Assembly (NCBI RefSeq): GCF_000428725.1
Contig: NZ_AUAM01000043.1
Coordinates: 1 to 37,115 of the forward strand
Length of the DNA stretch: 37,115 nucleotides
Origin: Psychromonas aquimarina ATCC BAA-1526
Lineage (GTDB): Bacteria; Pseudomonadota; Gammaproteobacteria; Enterobacterales; Psychromonadaceae
Reading direction: 5' to 3'
In this document: piece after piece, positions 17,386 to 26,861 of the stretch
Layout: every line of letters starts with the position of its first letter
How positions within the stretch are numbered: the stretch's first letter is position 1
Notes under the pieces: generated by a model
Databases searched by the model: none
The model's input: the letters and a program-made list of their open reading frames with translations, nothing else
What the model was told of the DNA's origin: nothing
Made by a program: the position numbers and the translations under genes

Positions 17386-18418
17386 TGAAATCTCCTCCCG
17401 CTAAAACTGCTTTAAACTCTTGGTTCTGCATAATTCTTTTAATTTTTTCAGCATATTTCGGATCTGTAGCATATCCAGCCTGCTGCAGCTCTTCAATATA
17501 AGCCTGTGCATTACTGCCCTGCTGCAGCGCTTCCTGATAACGTTTATTCTTGGAAATAAAGTTCTGATAATCAGCAAAACTCTCCTGTAAACTGCTGTAA
17601 GCCCTGAAGTTAGAACGGCGCTTAACGCCAACCCCGCCTTCCACTTCTAAACTGTCTTTGGCGACCTTGTCTCCCTGCCAGCTTTTATTGGCTTTAATAT
17701 TAAACAGATTAAAACTGCTTTGATTATCTGCGGTATTAATAATCTTTTTACCCCAGCCGGTTTCCAATGCCGATTGTGCAACCAATACTTCCGGAGTAAT
17801 ACCTAATACCTGCGCCGCTTTTTTGGCATAGGGCATTAATGTTTCGATAAATGATTTTTTATCGGCAAATTCCGGCCGTTTGCCGCCGTTATTATCTTCA
17901 GGCTGCCGGGTATTGATAACTGCCTGAATATTTTCAGCAACAGCTGATTCTTTATTTCCTGCAGACAGCTGCTGCGAAGAACTCATTCGGTCTGCCGGGT
18001 TTAAATTAAGCGGCGCTAAAGCTTGGTCTAAATCAATCATCTGCTGTTTTTTACTGTCCGGCATAGTAAGCTCTTCCTGAGGCACAGACTTAGGACCGAT
18101 AATTGAGCTCGGGTCAAGTTGCCTGACTAATGCATCAGCAAGCCCCAGAGAGCCGTGACGGCTGATATCAAGGGCTAACTGTTTATCCTGCATATCAGTA
18201 TAAAATTTTGTCTGTCTGTTATTAAACGGGCTGTCAGTTTCGAAAGCTTCATTAGCCTGGCGCATAGATTTGATCAGCATAGTGGCAAACATTGATTCAA
18301 ACTGATTTGCCACCTCTCGAATCGCCTCTTTGCTGTTACCCTGGGCTTTTTGACGCAGCTGGTCTAACCCTTGTAAGTCAAAGTAACTGCTTGCCTGTGT
18401 CACTGCCTGATTAGCCAT
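17378..18418 (-). CDS. flgJ: Flagellar rod-assembly protein / peptidoglycan hydrolase FlgJ
   Basis: A 346-residue two-domain protein. Residues about 10-110 form the rod-cap domain (VANQFESMFATMLIKSMRQA). Residues about 190-345 are the glucosaminidase domain (ITPEVLVAQSALETGWGKK with the catalytic Glu, then NLFNIKANKSW), which opens the cell wall for the growing rod. A polar linker separates them. The ATG at 18418 has GAGGC six bases upstream, so I prefer it to 18430. It is cut off from flgI by a plus-strand transporter gene and has its own sigma-54 promoter; it overlaps flgK by eight bases. Confidence 0.96.
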   Translation of the reverse strand: MANQAVTQASSYFDLQGLDQLRQKAQGNSKEAIREVANQFESMFATMLIKSMRQANEAFETDSPFNNRQTKFYTDMQDKQLALDISRHGSLGLADALVRQLDPSSIIGPKSVPQEELTMPDSKKQQMIDLDQALAPLNLNPADRMSSSQQLSAGNKESAVAENIQAVINTRQPEDNNGGKRPEFADKKSFIETLMPYAKKAAQVLGITPEVLVAQSALETGWGKKIINTADNQSSFNLFNIKANKSWQGDKVAKDSLEVEGGVGVKRRSNFRAYSSLQESFADYQNFISKNKRYQEALQQGSNAQAYIEELQQAGYATDPKYAEKIKRIMQNQEFKAVLAGGDFNG

Positions 18419-18452
18419 TTTCAGCCTCATTTATTATCCGTTACCGTTAACA

Positions 18453-18469
18453 AAGCAAAAATAATGCCA
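18453..18469 (-). promoter_or_regulatory. Sigma-54 promoter of flgJK
   Basis: The minus strand reads TGGCATTATTTTTGCTT, a near-consensus -24/-12 with GG-N10-GC. Predicted start near 18443, about 25 bases before the flgJ ATG. Confidence 0.85.
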
Positions 18470-18590
18470 CCATTATGTTTTGAATGTTTTTTGACCGTTA
18501 ATTTATGGCATTGGTTAATTAACTTTTGCACAGTCAAATAGTCGCGTAAGATGCACACTTTTTATTCTTTCTACTAAATAAGGACTATTT

Positions 18591-19913
18591 ATGATTAACC
18601 CGGTTTTACTCTCGGTATGCGTAATGCTTGCCCTGTCGCTGATGCGTATCAATGTCGTCGTGGCATTAACGCTCAGCGCTATGATCGGCGGTTTAAGCGC
18701 AGGCATGTCGTTAACGGATACGGTTAGTGCGTTTGAAGGCGGTTTAGGCGGCGGTGCAACAATTGCATTAAGTTATGCAATGTTAGGTGCATTTGCGGTA
18801 GCTATTTCTAAATCAGGCATTACCGATCTGTTAGCACAAACCATTATTAAACGCATCCATGGCAGACACCCGGATCATCTTACCTATGTCATTAAATATG
18901 TTGTACTCTCTTTAATTCTGCTGATGACAGTCGCATCACAGAATGTCGTCCCGGTACATATCGCCTTTATTCCTATTTTAATTCCACCGCTGCTGGCTGT
19001 ATTTACTAAATTACGTTTAGACCGACGTTTAATTGCCTGTGTTTTAACCTTCGGTTTAATCACCCCTTATATGGTTCTTCCGGTTGGATTCGGGGGCATC
19101 TTTTTACATAATATTTTATTAAAAAACTTACATGATAACGGCTTAGATGTAACTGCCAGCCAGGTACCTACGGCAATGATTTTACCTGCCTTAGGTATGG
19201 TGACGGGTCTGCTGATAGCGGTATTTTTCAGTTATCGAAAACCTCGTGACTACCCGGTTACAGAGCCTGTTAAGCAGTCAGAAACTAAGGCACTGGACAA
19301 ACGTCATATCACAGTTGCCTGTATTGCGATTATCGCAACATTAGCAACACAGCTGACCTCCGGCTCTATGATTATCGGTGCATTAGCAGGTTTTGTAGTA
19401 TTTACTGCCGGCGGCGTTATCGCCTGGAAAGAAACCCATGATGTGTTCACTAAAGGTGTGCATATGATGGCAATGATAGGTTTTATTATGATTGCGGCTG
19501 CCGGTTTTGCCGCGGTAATGAAATCAACAGGCGGCGTTGAAACTTTAGTGGAAATGCTTTCCACAAGCATTGGTCACAACAAAGGGTTAGCGGCCTTATT
19601 AATGCTGGTTATTGGTTTACTGGTAACTATGGGTATCGGTTCATCTTTTTCAACGATTCCGATTATCGCGACAATTTATGTACCGCTTGCTGTCGCATTC
19701 GGTTTCTCACCGATGGCAACTATTGCCCTTGTGGGTACAGCAGCAGCACTGGGCGATGCAGGCTCTCCTGCATCGGACTCCACACTAGGTCCAACATCCG
19801 GTCTTAATGCCGATGAGAAACATGATCATATCTGGGATACGGTTGTACCTACCTTTATTCACTACAATCTGCCGTTAATCGCATTCGGCTGGATTGCTGC
19901 TATGACTCTATAG
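18591..19913 (+). CDS. Na+/H+ antiporter-family (NhaC/YuiF-like) membrane transporter
   Basis: A 440-residue integral membrane protein with about eleven to twelve hydrophobic segments. Features of the NhaC-like/YuiF group are the glycine-rich [19 protein letters not shown] near residue 50, the [16 protein letters not shown] segment and the late [20 protein letters not shown] motif. The substrate is uncertain: some relatives are annotated as Na+/H+ antiporters and YuiF relatives as histidine permeases. AAGGA lies seven bases before the ATG. It lies on the plus strand between flgI and flgJ, interrupting the otherwise minus-strand flagellar run, and shares a bidirectional terminator with flgI. 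Confidence 0.85.
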   Translation: MINPVLLSVCVMLALSLMRINVVVALTLSAMIGGLSAGMSLTDTVSAFEGGLGGGATIALSYAMLGAFAVAISKSGITDLLAQTIIKRIHGRHPDHLTYVIKYVVLSLILLMTVASQNVVPVHIAFIPILIPPLLAVFTKLRLDRRLIACVLTFGLITPYMVLPVGFGGIFLHNILLKNLHDNGLDVTASQVPTAMILPALGMVTGLLIAVFFSYRKPRDYPVTEPVKQSETKALDKRHITVACIAIIATLATQLTSGSMIIGALAGFVVFTAGGVIAWKETHDVFTKGVHMMAMIGFIMIAAAGFAAVMKSTGGVETLVEMLSTSIGHNKGLAALLMLVIGLLVTMGIGSSFSTIPIIATIYVPLAVAFGFSPMATIALVGTAAALGDAGSPASDSTLGPTSGLNADEKHDHIWDTVVPTFIHYNLPLIAFGWIAAMTL

Positions 19914-19928
19914 TTGTTTCAAAGTAAC

Positions 19929-19966
19929 AAAAAAAGGGAAAGCAGACCGACTGTTTTCCCTTTTTT
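19929..19966. terminator. Bidirectional terminator between the transporter and flgI
   Basis: aaaaaaagggaaa pairs with ttttccctttttt around a ~12-base loop that itself holds CAG/CTG, with T-runs on both strands. It serves the two convergent genes. Confidence 0.88.
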
Positions 19967-19982
19967 ATTTCCGCCAGGTTTT

Positions 19983-21083
19983 CTAGATAATAATCAGCTC
20001 ACCCTGCAGTGCACCGGCCTGTTTAAGCGCTTCTAAAATTGCCATTAAATCACCAGGCGCTAACCCGACTTCATTGACTGCCCGTACTAAATCATTAAGG
20101 CTGATGCCGGTATCAAATTTAAACATGCGGCTGTCTTCCTGGGTGACATTAATAGTGCTGTTATCTGTAACTTCGGTTCTTCCACCTGCAAATGCATTAG
20201 GTTGAGAGACCTCTTTATTTTCAGTAATTGTTACACTGATACCGCCATGGGTGATCGCTGTCGGCAGTAATTTCACATCCTGGCCAACCACAATTGTGCC
20301 GGTGCGGGAGTTAACAATAATTTTGGCGTTAGAGCGTGCCGGTTCAAATTCTAAGTTTTCCAGCGTTGATAAATAAGAAACCCGCTGAGAAATATTACGC
20401 GGTGCCAGCACCTGTACAGAAGTGGCATCTAATAAACTGGCTGTATTCGGCCCAACTAAATTATTAATAATATCAGCCATTCTTTTCGCCGTAGTAAAAT
20501 CAGACTGGTGCAGATTAAAAGTAATTGTGTCCCCTTTAGAAAACGGTGACACAACTTCCCGCTCAACAATTGCACCGTTTGATATACGTCCGACAGTCGG
20601 AGTATTAATAACAACCTTGGATCCGTCAGCTCCCTCGGCTCCTAAACCACCGACCACTAAACTGCCCTGTGCAAGTGCATAAACATTACCGTCGACCCCT
20701 TTTAAGAAGGTCTGCAGCAGCTCTCCGCCGCGCAGGCTTTTTGCCTCTCCAATTGCCGATACTGTAACGTCAATCTTTTGACCACGTTTAGCAAAGGGTT
20801 TTAACTCCGCAGTGATAGCAACGGGGGCAACATTTTTAATTTTTAACGTCTGACCCGCAGGAATATTGATACCAAAATTACGCAGCATAGTTGCAAACGC
20901 CTGCTCGGTAAACTTACTGCTTTTCTCACCTGTACCCGGCAGACCAACAACTAATCCATAACCAACCAGCTGGTTGCTTCGCACTCCCTGAACACTGGCA
21001 ATATCTTTAATTCGCGCGCTGTAACCCGCGGCCGAAAATGTCAGCAGAAGCAGACTTAAAAGTAATCTGATTGTAAACTGCAT
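19983..21083 (-). CDS. flgI: Flagellar P-ring protein FlgI
   Basis: A 366-residue protein, same size as E. coli FlgI (365). A Sec signal peptide ([23 protein letters not shown]) precedes the mature [20 protein letters not shown] motif, and the C-terminus [20 protein letters not shown] is typical. It forms the periplasmic ring around the rod in the peptidoglycan layer, helped by FlgA. I use the ATG at 21083 with GGGAG seven bases upstream; a TTG at 21104 is possible but less likely. Last gene of the flgFGHI unit, ending at a bidirectional terminator. Confidence 0.97.
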   Translation of the reverse strand: MQFTIRLLLSLLLLTFSAAGYSARIKDIASVQGVRSNQLVGYGLVVGLPGTGEKSSKFTEQAFATMLRNFGINIPAGQTLKIKNVAPVAITAELKPFAKRGQKIDVTVSAIGEAKSLRGGELLQTFLKGVDGNVYALAQGSLVVGGLGAEGADGSKVVINTPTVGRISNGAIVEREVVSPFSKGDTITFNLHQSDFTTAKRMADIINNLVGPNTASLLDATSVQVLAPRNISQRVSYLSTLENLEFEPARSNAKIIVNSRTGTIVVGQDVKLLPTAITHGGISVTITENKEVSQPNAFAGGRTEVTDNSTINVTQEDSRMFKFDTGISLNDLVRAVNEVGLAPGDLMAILEALKQAGALQGELIII

Positions 21084-21116
21084 AGCAAACTCCCTGCTTA
21101 TCAATCTTTGTCTGGT

Positions 21117-21800
21117 TTAAAAAGGCCAGTACGGGCCGCTGAAGAATGCTGTTAACCAGCCCTGTTTCTGCGTATTGGCAAACTCACCGGTACCGCCGTA
21201 CTGAATACGGGCATTTGCCACACGCAGTGACGGAACGGTATTATCTGAACTTACATCTTCAGAGCGGATAATGCCTGTAATGCGCACAAACTCTTCACCG
21301 TTATTAAGCATTAACCATTTTTCACCGCGTATCTCTAAATTACCGTTACTTAATACCCTGGTTACATTGACTGTAATACTGCCCTGTAAACTATTACTCT
21401 GGTCAGCATCGGAATCACCTTCAAACTTACTCTTCTGACCTAAACCAAAACTGGCACCCGAAGTTGATAATGCATTACTCCATACCGCAGGCACTGTCAT
21501 CTGATCAATGCCCAGATCATAGTCATTTTTCTTTTCTAGACTGGTGCCGGCTTGTTTCTTTGCTGAAGTCGATTCTTGTAAGAAAACAGTAATAATGTCA
21601 CCAACACGATGCGCTTTTATATCTGAATAGAGATTATTAGCATAACTAGGCTGAAAAAGAGAGCCGCTTTCCACTACATCAAGCCCTGGTTCCTGCGGTT
21701 CAACCGGAGCGAATTCCGGATCATTTTTCATTTCTTCATTGGGCAGAGAGGTACAGCCGCTTAATAAAACAATGCTGATTACCAGTACAGCTTTAAACAT
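21117..21800 (-). CDS. flgH: Flagellar L-ring lipoprotein FlgH
   Basis: A 227-residue outer-membrane lipoprotein. The signal MFKAVLVISIVLLSGC has a clear lipobox ending in Cys16. The body carries the family motifs AHRVGDIITVFLQESTSAKK and NGNLEIRGEKWLMLNNGEE, and ends in TGEFANTQKQGWLTAFFSG. It forms the ring around the rod in the outer membrane. The ATG at 21800 has AGGTGG upstream; the frame remains open into flgG, but that longer start would lack a signal peptide. Confidence 0.97.
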   Translation of the reverse strand: MFKAVLVISIVLLSGCTSLPNEEMKNDPEFAPVEPQEPGLDVVESGSLFQPSYANNLYSDIKAHRVGDIITVFLQESTSAKKQAGTSLEKKNDYDLGIDQMTVPAVWSNALSTSGASFGLGQKSKFEGDSDADQSNSLQGSITVNVTRVLSNGNLEIRGEKWLMLNNGEEFVRITGIIRSEDVSSDNTVPSLRVANARIQYGGTGEFANTQKQGWLTAFFSGPYWPF

Positions 21801-21813
21801 AACACACCACCTA

Positions 21814-22602
21814 TTATAACTGCTGACTAACGTAAGAGAGCATTTCATCAACCGCAGAAATTACTTTTGAGTTCATTTCATAAACACGCTGACTCTCAAT
21901 CAGATTTACCAGTTCTTCGGTAACATTTACATTGGATGTTTCCAGCATACCCTGACGTAAAAAGCCAAGACCGTCACCGCCCGGTGTTCCCTGCAGCGGT
22001 GCGCCGCTGGCACCTGTTTCAGAAAACAGATTCTCTCCCAGCGGTTCAAGTCCAGAGGGGTTAATAAAATCATTTACATTAAGCTGGCCAACCACCTGGT
22101 TTTCCGCCTGTCCTAAAATACGCACCGATACCTCGCCTTCCGAACCAATACTGATCGACTGGGCATTAGTTGGAATTTGTACCTGCGGTAATAACGGATA
22201 ACCCGATCCCGGCGTGACAATAATGCCTTCTTCATTTAACTGAAACTGACCATTACGTGTATATGATGAACTGCCGTCGGGCATTTCGATTTCAAAAAAG
22301 CCACGCCCGTCAATCATGATGTCTAATGAATTCGATGTTGTTAAAGCATTACCTTGAGAAAAGTTTTTCTGCACAGCAACCACTTTTGCACCTGAACCGA
22401 TCATTAACCCGGAAGGAAGTTTTGTATTCTGCGTCGCATTTGCGCCCGGCTGGTTAATATTCTGGTAAAGCAGATCTTCAAAAACAGCACGGCTTTTTTT
22501 AAAACCAACGGTGCTGGCATTAGCAAGGTTATTAGATATAGTGGCTACATTAGTCTGCTGAGAATCTAACCCTGTCTTACTTATCCATAAAGCGGGATGC
22601 AT
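21814..22602 (-). CDS. flgG: Flagellar distal-rod protein FlgG
   Basis: A 262-residue protein (260 in E. coli). It begins MHPALWISKTGLDSQQTNVATISNNLANASTVGFKKSRA-like (the ISNNLAN signature at about 22-28) and ends with the ESQRVYEMNSKVISAVDEML helix. It builds the distal rod through which the hook subunits are exported. AAGGAG precedes the start. It lies between flgF and flgH in the flgFGHI unit. Confidence 0.97.
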   Translation of the reverse strand: MHPALWISKTGLDSQQTNVATISNNLANASTVGFKKSRAVFEDLLYQNINQPGANATQNTKLPSGLMIGSGAKVVAVQKNFSQGNALTTSNSLDIMIDGRGFFEIEMPDGSSSYTRNGQFQLNEEGIIVTPGSGYPLLPQVQIPTNAQSISIGSEGEVSVRILGQAENQVVGQLNVNDFINPSGLEPLGENLFSETGASGAPLQGTPGGDGLGFLRQGMLETSNVNVTEELVNLIESQRVYEMNSKVISAVDEMLSYVSQQL

Positions 22603-22658
22603 AATCTTTCTCCTTAATTCTTTTAATAACGGCTGTTTAGCTGATCACTAAATCAAAC

Positions 22659-23405
22659 CTAAACAACACGTAATAGAGATTCTGAACTCTTATCAATCTC
22701 TTCCGCTTTTTTCATCATTTTAATCTGCATTTCAAACTGACGCTGCAGATTAATTAAACTGGTTAACTCACTGCTCAAATTTACATTCGATGATTCCAGT
22801 GAACCGCTCTCAAGTGCTACGTTAAGGCTCATCTGCGGATCAACACCATCGATGCGTCTGAATAAACCGTCACTGCCGCGCATCAGATCTTTAATATCCG
22901 GGTTAGCCAGTTTAAGCTGTGCAACCTCTTCAATGGCTTCTGGCGGAGCACCTTCCGGACGCACTTCAATCATACCGTCCTGACGAATATTAAATTTTTC
23001 AACCGGTAACGGAATAAAAATAGGCGTACCTTGCTGACTCAGGAGCTGATTGCCCTGATCATCCACTAAATACCCCTGCTGATTAATATTTAAACCGCCG
23101 GCGCGGGTCATTGCCTGTTCACCTGACTGCGATTCAACTACCAGCCAGCCTTGATCACGAATAGCAACATCTAAATCACGGCCGGTTGTATGTAACGTAC
23201 CGCTATCAAAATTCTGCCCGGGCTCTTCTGCCAAAGCAAAAACGCGGGTGGGCAGTCCTTCTCCATATACCTGCATACTTCTTGCTTGCTCAAAGCTTGC
23301 TTTAAAACCGGTTCTGTTAGCATTCGCCAGGTTATTACCATGAACAGCCAGGGAATTCATGGTCTCTTTAGCACCAGACATTGAAATATAAAGAAAGCGA
23401 TCCAT
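22659..23405 (-). CDS. flgF: Flagellar proximal-rod protein FlgF
   Basis: A 248-residue rod protein. MDRFLYISMSGAKETMNS is the typical N-terminus, HGNNLANANRTGFKAS the rod signature, and the C-terminal helix ends QRQFEMQIKMMKKAEEIDKS. First gene of the flgFGHI unit, with a sigma-54 site and a short leader upstream and AAGGA before the ATG. Confidence 0.96.
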   Translation of the reverse strand: MDRFLYISMSGAKETMNSLAVHGNNLANANRTGFKASFEQARSMQVYGEGLPTRVFALAEEPGQNFDSGTLHTTGRDLDVAIRDQGWLVVESQSGEQAMTRAGGLNINQQGYLVDDQGNQLLSQQGTPIFIPLPVEKFNIRQDGMIEVRPEGAPPEAIEEVAQLKLANPDIKDLMRGSDGLFRRIDGVDPQMSLNVALESGSLESSNVNLSSELTSLINLQRQFEMQIKMMKKAEEIDKSSESLLRVV

Positions 23406-23462
23406 TTTGATTCCTTAACCGGTTTAAACCGATACGACGAGTTACTTCTACACAGAAGTAAA

Positions 23463-23479
23463 TGCAAAAGATATGCCAA
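23463..23479 (-). promoter_or_regulatory. Sigma-54 promoter of flgFGHI
   Basis: The minus strand reads TTGGCATATCTTTTGCA, GG-N10-GC with a full TTGCA. Predicted start near 23452, giving a 47-base leader. Confidence 0.85.
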
Positions 23480-23499
23480 TAACATTAAATAGGAAAATA

Positions 23500-23531
23500 A
23501 AACAAAAAACGCACCGTGAAAGGTGCGTTTT
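23500..23531 (-). terminator. Terminator downstream of flgE
   Basis: AAAACGCACC (23506-23515) pairs with GGTGCGTTTT (23522-23531) around a 6-base loop, with a T-run following on the minus strand. It separates flgBCDE from flgFGHI. Confidence 0.92.
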
Positions 23532-23559
23532 ATTAAACAAACAGGGGAGAATATAATGA

Positions 23560-25023
23560 TTAACGTATCTGCAGTATAGTCTGCTGCAGAGTATTATTTA
23601 TCTCCAAGGCACGAGAGTTGGCCTGGAAATTACGCTGTGCGGTTATAAGATCGACAAGCTCTGTCGTTAAATTGACATTAGACTGCTCAAGTGCGCCGGA
23701 GTTAATCGAACCAAATGAGCCTGTTCCTGCTTCACCGGCAAGCGCATCACCCGAGGTTTGCGTCGCAATCCAGTTCGTTCCTGTCTGAGTCAACCCCTGC
23801 TCATTACGAAAGCGCACCATAGCAACTCGCGATAAAGGCTGTGAAGTACCGTTACTGTAGGTTGCCTTCACCAGACCGTCTTCACCAATTTCAACTCCGG
23901 TTAAGCGCCCGACGGTCAAACCATTTTGATCCAAGGCGGTTACTTCAAATGATGAAGCAAACTGGGTCGGATCTTTGTAGTTCAGCGTGAAACGCTGCGT
24001 CCCGTCCGCACCAAGATTTAATACTCCAGCACCATCTCCAGTCGTGAGAGTCGAACTTGGATCATCAAGACCTAATGACTGATAGGTTAATGTTGCAGGA
24101 TTACTACTAGTAAAGCCCCCCACTGAATCAAAGGTTAAGACTGCACCTCTATGCGTAGAAACAGCACCAGTAATAGGATCTGTGGTGGTATAGGTGGCAT
24201 TCTGGGGAGTCCCGTCGGCAACACCGTCACTATTGACATCAAGATCATACACCCCCACAGCAGCGGCCGGCTGTACAGGCGGCGCTGCAGTCGGATCACC
24301 TGTAACATCCCAAGGATCAACCGCTTTACCGTCAACTGTGACATAGGTTATCCATTGGTTAACCCCGGTATAAGCTGCATTTTCCGGTTTAAGATAATAG
24401 GTAGTTAAAATATGCGATTCACCTAATGAATCATAAATGGTCACTGAAGTTGCATTATTGTAAGTCTCAGGTTTTGTCGGATCAAACTTAGAAGCATCTT
24501 TCGCATCATCATTCGCCGGTAAATTTAAAGTAATACCAATTTCTGAAGTAGAAACAGGTACACCGGCAGTTTCCGGTATTTGAATCGGTTGAGTGGTGGT
24601 CAAACTTATTGACGAAGAAGAGCCGTCTTCATTAACTGGAAAAGACTGCAGATAATTTCCGCTGTTATCAACAATGAAATTCTCGCTGTTAAGTTTAAAA
24701 GTCCCCGCACGGGTATAGCTTAAATCACGAGCAGTTATATCACTCGTTGTGGCAAAAAAACCACTGCCGGTAATCGCTAAATCTAACGGATTCTGTGTAA
24801 ATTTCAGGCTACCCTGATGAAACTGCTGTGCGACAGATGCAACGGAAACACCGTCACCTACTTTTGTTTTACTATTGGAAAAAAGAGAATTTGCATAAAC
24901 ACTGTCAAATTCTGCCCGCGATTCTTTAAAACCAACCGTACCAACGTTGGCTATATTATTTGCTGTAGAATCCAGATCCGTTTGAGCAGCAGCAATCCCG
25001 CTTAATGCAATATTAAAAGACAT
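23560..25023 (-). CDS. flgE: Flagellar hook protein FlgE
   Basis: A 487-residue hook subunit (402 in E. coli), with extra length in the surface domains. MSFNIALSGIAAAQTDLDST begins it, TANNIANVGTVGFKESRAEF is the rod/hook signature at about 20-40, and it ends with ITAQRNFQANSRALEINNTL. It polymerises on the FlgD cap. A GAGG-type ribosome binding site precedes the ATG. It is 12 bases from flgD and is the last gene of flgBCDE. Confidence 0.97.
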   Translation of the reverse strand: MSFNIALSGIAAAQTDLDSTANNIANVGTVGFKESRAEFDSVYANSLFSNSKTKVGDGVSVASVAQQFHQGSLKFTQNPLDLAITGSGFFATTSDITARDLSYTRAGTFKLNSENFIVDNSGNYLQSFPVNEDGSSSSISLTTTQPIQIPETAGVPVSTSEIGITLNLPANDDAKDASKFDPTKPETYNNATSVTIYDSLGESHILTTYYLKPENAAYTGVNQWITYVTVDGKAVDPWDVTGDPTAAPPVQPAAAVGVYDLDVNSDGVADGTPQNATYTTTDPITGAVSTHRGAVLTFDSVGGFTSSNPATLTYQSLGLDDPSSTLTTGDGAGVLNLGADGTQRFTLNYKDPTQFASSFEVTALDQNGLTVGRLTGVEIGEDGLVKATYSNGTSQPLSRVAMVRFRNEQGLTQTGTNWIATQTSGDALAGEAGTGSFGSINSGALEQSNVNLTTELVDLITAQRNFQANSRALEINNTLQQTILQIR

Positions 25024-25035
25024 AATATTTTCCTC

Positions 25036-25734
25036 TTATATATTTTCTGCAACTTCAATTGCATCAGTTAGTTTAATGCCGCCCAAGCCCTGAAGGTTTA
25101 GGTTAACACCTGACTGCCCGCCGCCTAAACTGACACTTTCGACATGCGCATAAGCGCCAGTTGTTAATTCTTCACCTTTACCGTTTACCAGACCGTACGC
25201 TTTTAATGTGTATTGCCCCTCTTTGACCCGTTCTCCTTTGGCATCTAAACCGTCCCATGAGAAGCGTTTATTACCAGCACCGATATCACCAAGCGGAAAA
25301 GAGTGAACAACTACGCCGGAAGCATCTTCGATATTAATTTTTACCTCATGAGCGCCTGTTGTTGTACTTATTGAACCGGACACATCACCCGATTCCGACA
25401 GGTAAGCCTGATTACTTGGAATAAGCACTTTTTTTCCAACTAAAGATGAAGCTTCGAGTGCCTGACTTGACGTTAATACCTCGGTCAACCCTGTAAGTTC
25501 AGTCCCCATATCAGAAATACCTTCAGCGGTCGTAAAGGAAGTCATCTGTGAAATCATTTCTGAGTTATCAACTGGTTTAAAGGGGTCTTGAAAAGCAAGC
25601 TGCTGGGATAATAACGAAAAGAAATCTTCCTGTGTCAGCTGCTGTTTCGCATCAATCTCTTTATTGGCCGCAATCTGCTCTTCAGTTAAAGGAACATTCA
25701 GGTTTAATGAGCTGTAATTATTAATTGTAGTCAT
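25036..25734 (-). CDS. flgD: Flagellar hook-capping protein FlgD
   Basis: A 232-residue protein. The conserved N-terminal part QLTQEDFFSLLSQQLAFQDPFKPVDNSEMISQMTSF holds the family signature (QDPxxPxDNSEMxxQMAxF). The C-terminal half is a tandem beta domain (FLGD Ig/Tudor, with RFSWDGLDAKGERVKEGQYTL). It is the removable cap that guides hook subunits. It lies between flgC and flgE with ~10-base gaps. Confidence 0.96.
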   Translation of the reverse strand: MTTINNYSSLNLNVPLTEEQIAANKEIDAKQQLTQEDFFSLLSQQLAFQDPFKPVDNSEMISQMTSFTTAEGISDMGTELTGLTEVLTSSQALEASSLVGKKVLIPSNQAYLSESGDVSGSISTTTGAHEVKINIEDASGVVVHSFPLGDIGAGNKRFSWDGLDAKGERVKEGQYTLKAYGLVNGKGEELTTGAYAHVESVSLGGGQSGVNLNLQGLGGIKLTDAIEVAENI

Positions 25735-25744
25735 AGCTTACCCC

Positions 25745-26164
25745 TTAGCTTTTGCCCATTTGTAATGTACGGCTCAGCATCTGTTTAGCCGCATCGGCAA
25801 TCTGAACATTGGTCTGGTAAGAACGGGAAGCACTGATCATATTTGCCATCTCTTCCATCACATTAACGTTAGAGTGGTATATAAAGCCGTTTTCATCAGC
25901 CTTTGGGTGATTAGGTGCATATTCCTGATTTAAGGGGGCAACACTTTCCACAATGCCTTGAACCTTGACGCCGACATCACTGCTTAAACCACCCTTAGCA
26001 CGGTTTAGCTCCGCGGCAAAAACAGGATGGCGGGCGCGATAAGTTTGCTCTGCACTGCTGCTGACACTATTGGCATTTGCCAAGTTACTGGCAGTTGTAT
26101 TTAAACGTACAGATTGAGCACTCATACCCGTTGCTGATACATCTAATACTCTTAATAAACTCAT
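25745..26164 (-). CDS. flgC: Flagellar proximal-rod protein FlgC
   Basis: A 139-residue protein (134 in E. coli). MSLLRVLDVSATGMSAQ, then LNTTASNLANANSVSSSAEQ, and a helix ending ANMISASRSYQTNVQIADAAKQM are all typical. Follows flgB by ~20 bases in the flgBCDE unit. Confidence 0.96.
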   Translation of the reverse strand: MSLLRVLDVSATGMSAQSVRLNTTASNLANANSVSSSAEQTYRARHPVFAAELNRAKGGLSSDVGVKVQGIVESVAPLNQEYAPNHPKADENGFIYHSNVNVMEEMANMISASRSYQTNVQIADAAKQMLSRTLQMGKS

Positions 26165-26185
26165 AATAATTCCCCTAGCGTCTGA

Positions 26186-26587
26186 TTACTGACCCTTGAT
26201 AGCCTTACGCAAACCTGAAATTTTACTGTTTAGAAAATCTAAACTTGCCTGATATTCCATACTGTTTTTCATAAATAAGTTACGCTCTACTTCTAAATCT
26301 ACTGTATTACCGTCACCGGTATCCGGCTGATTGCCCATGCGGTATAACTCGCCGGACTGTGCCATAGAAAATGACTGAGCAAATTTATGGCTGTCGTGGG
26401 TACGGTTCAGATGCACACCAGAGCGTGATTTGGCACTTTGCAGTGCATCTGCAAAGTTAAGATCACGCGCTTTATAACCTGGTGTATCTGCATTTGCGAT
26501 ATTACCCGATAGAACTTCAGTACGACGGGAACGGATTCCTAAGGTGTGCTGATGGATTCCAAATGCTTTTTCAAAGTTAATCGCCAT
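26186..26587 (-). CDS. flgB: Flagellar proximal-rod protein FlgB
   Basis: A 133-residue protein (138 in E. coli). It contains [20 protein letters not shown], the rod signature, and ends in [18 protein letters not shown]. First gene of flgBCDE. AGAGGAGA just before the ATG is the ribosome binding site; the sigma-54 site upstream predicts a leader of only ~13 bases. Confidence 0.96.
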   Translation of the reverse strand: MAINFEKAFGIHQHTLGIRSRRTEVLSGNIANADTPGYKARDLNFADALQSAKSRSGVHLNRTHDSHKFAQSFSMAQSGELYRMGNQPDTGDGNTVDLEVERNLFMKNSMEYQASLDFLNSKISGLRKAIKGQ

Positions 26588-26610
26588 AAATTTCTCCTCT
26601 GAGAGAAATA

Positions 26611-26627
26611 CTGCAAACTTTGTGCCA
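26611..26627 (-). promoter_or_regulatory. Sigma-54 promoter of flgBCDE
   Basis: The minus strand reads TTGGCACAAAGTTTGCA, the closest to consensus (TGGCAC-N5-TTGCA) of all sites in the window. Predicted start near 26600. Confidence 0.92.
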
Positions 26628-26818
26628 AATAATAAATAAGAGCATAGTTATTTATTATTTTTATCGTAAACAGAGAGGCTGACGCAGGGTTATTAGCTGC
26701 TGTTAGCGGGGGAAAAGAACTTATAAAGAAAACGCGATTGAATAATACCTGTTTATAACGCTCAGAAAGGTAAAGCTTGAACGGGCGGAAAGCGGGAGCG
26801 GAAAAAGTGGCAAATATT

Positions 26819-26843
26819 GCCTCTCTATTTCGAATAAAGAGGC
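26819..26843 (-). terminator. Hairpin after cheR, possible terminator
   Basis: The minus strand forms GCCTCTTTATT-cga-AATAGAGAGGC, a strong 11-bp stem with one wobble, about 20 bases after the cheR stop. It lacks a T-run, so termination may be partial. The remaining ~190 bases up to the flgB promoter show nothing else I can name. Confidence 0.5.
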
Positions 26844-26861
26844 AAGGTTAAAGGCTTCTTC

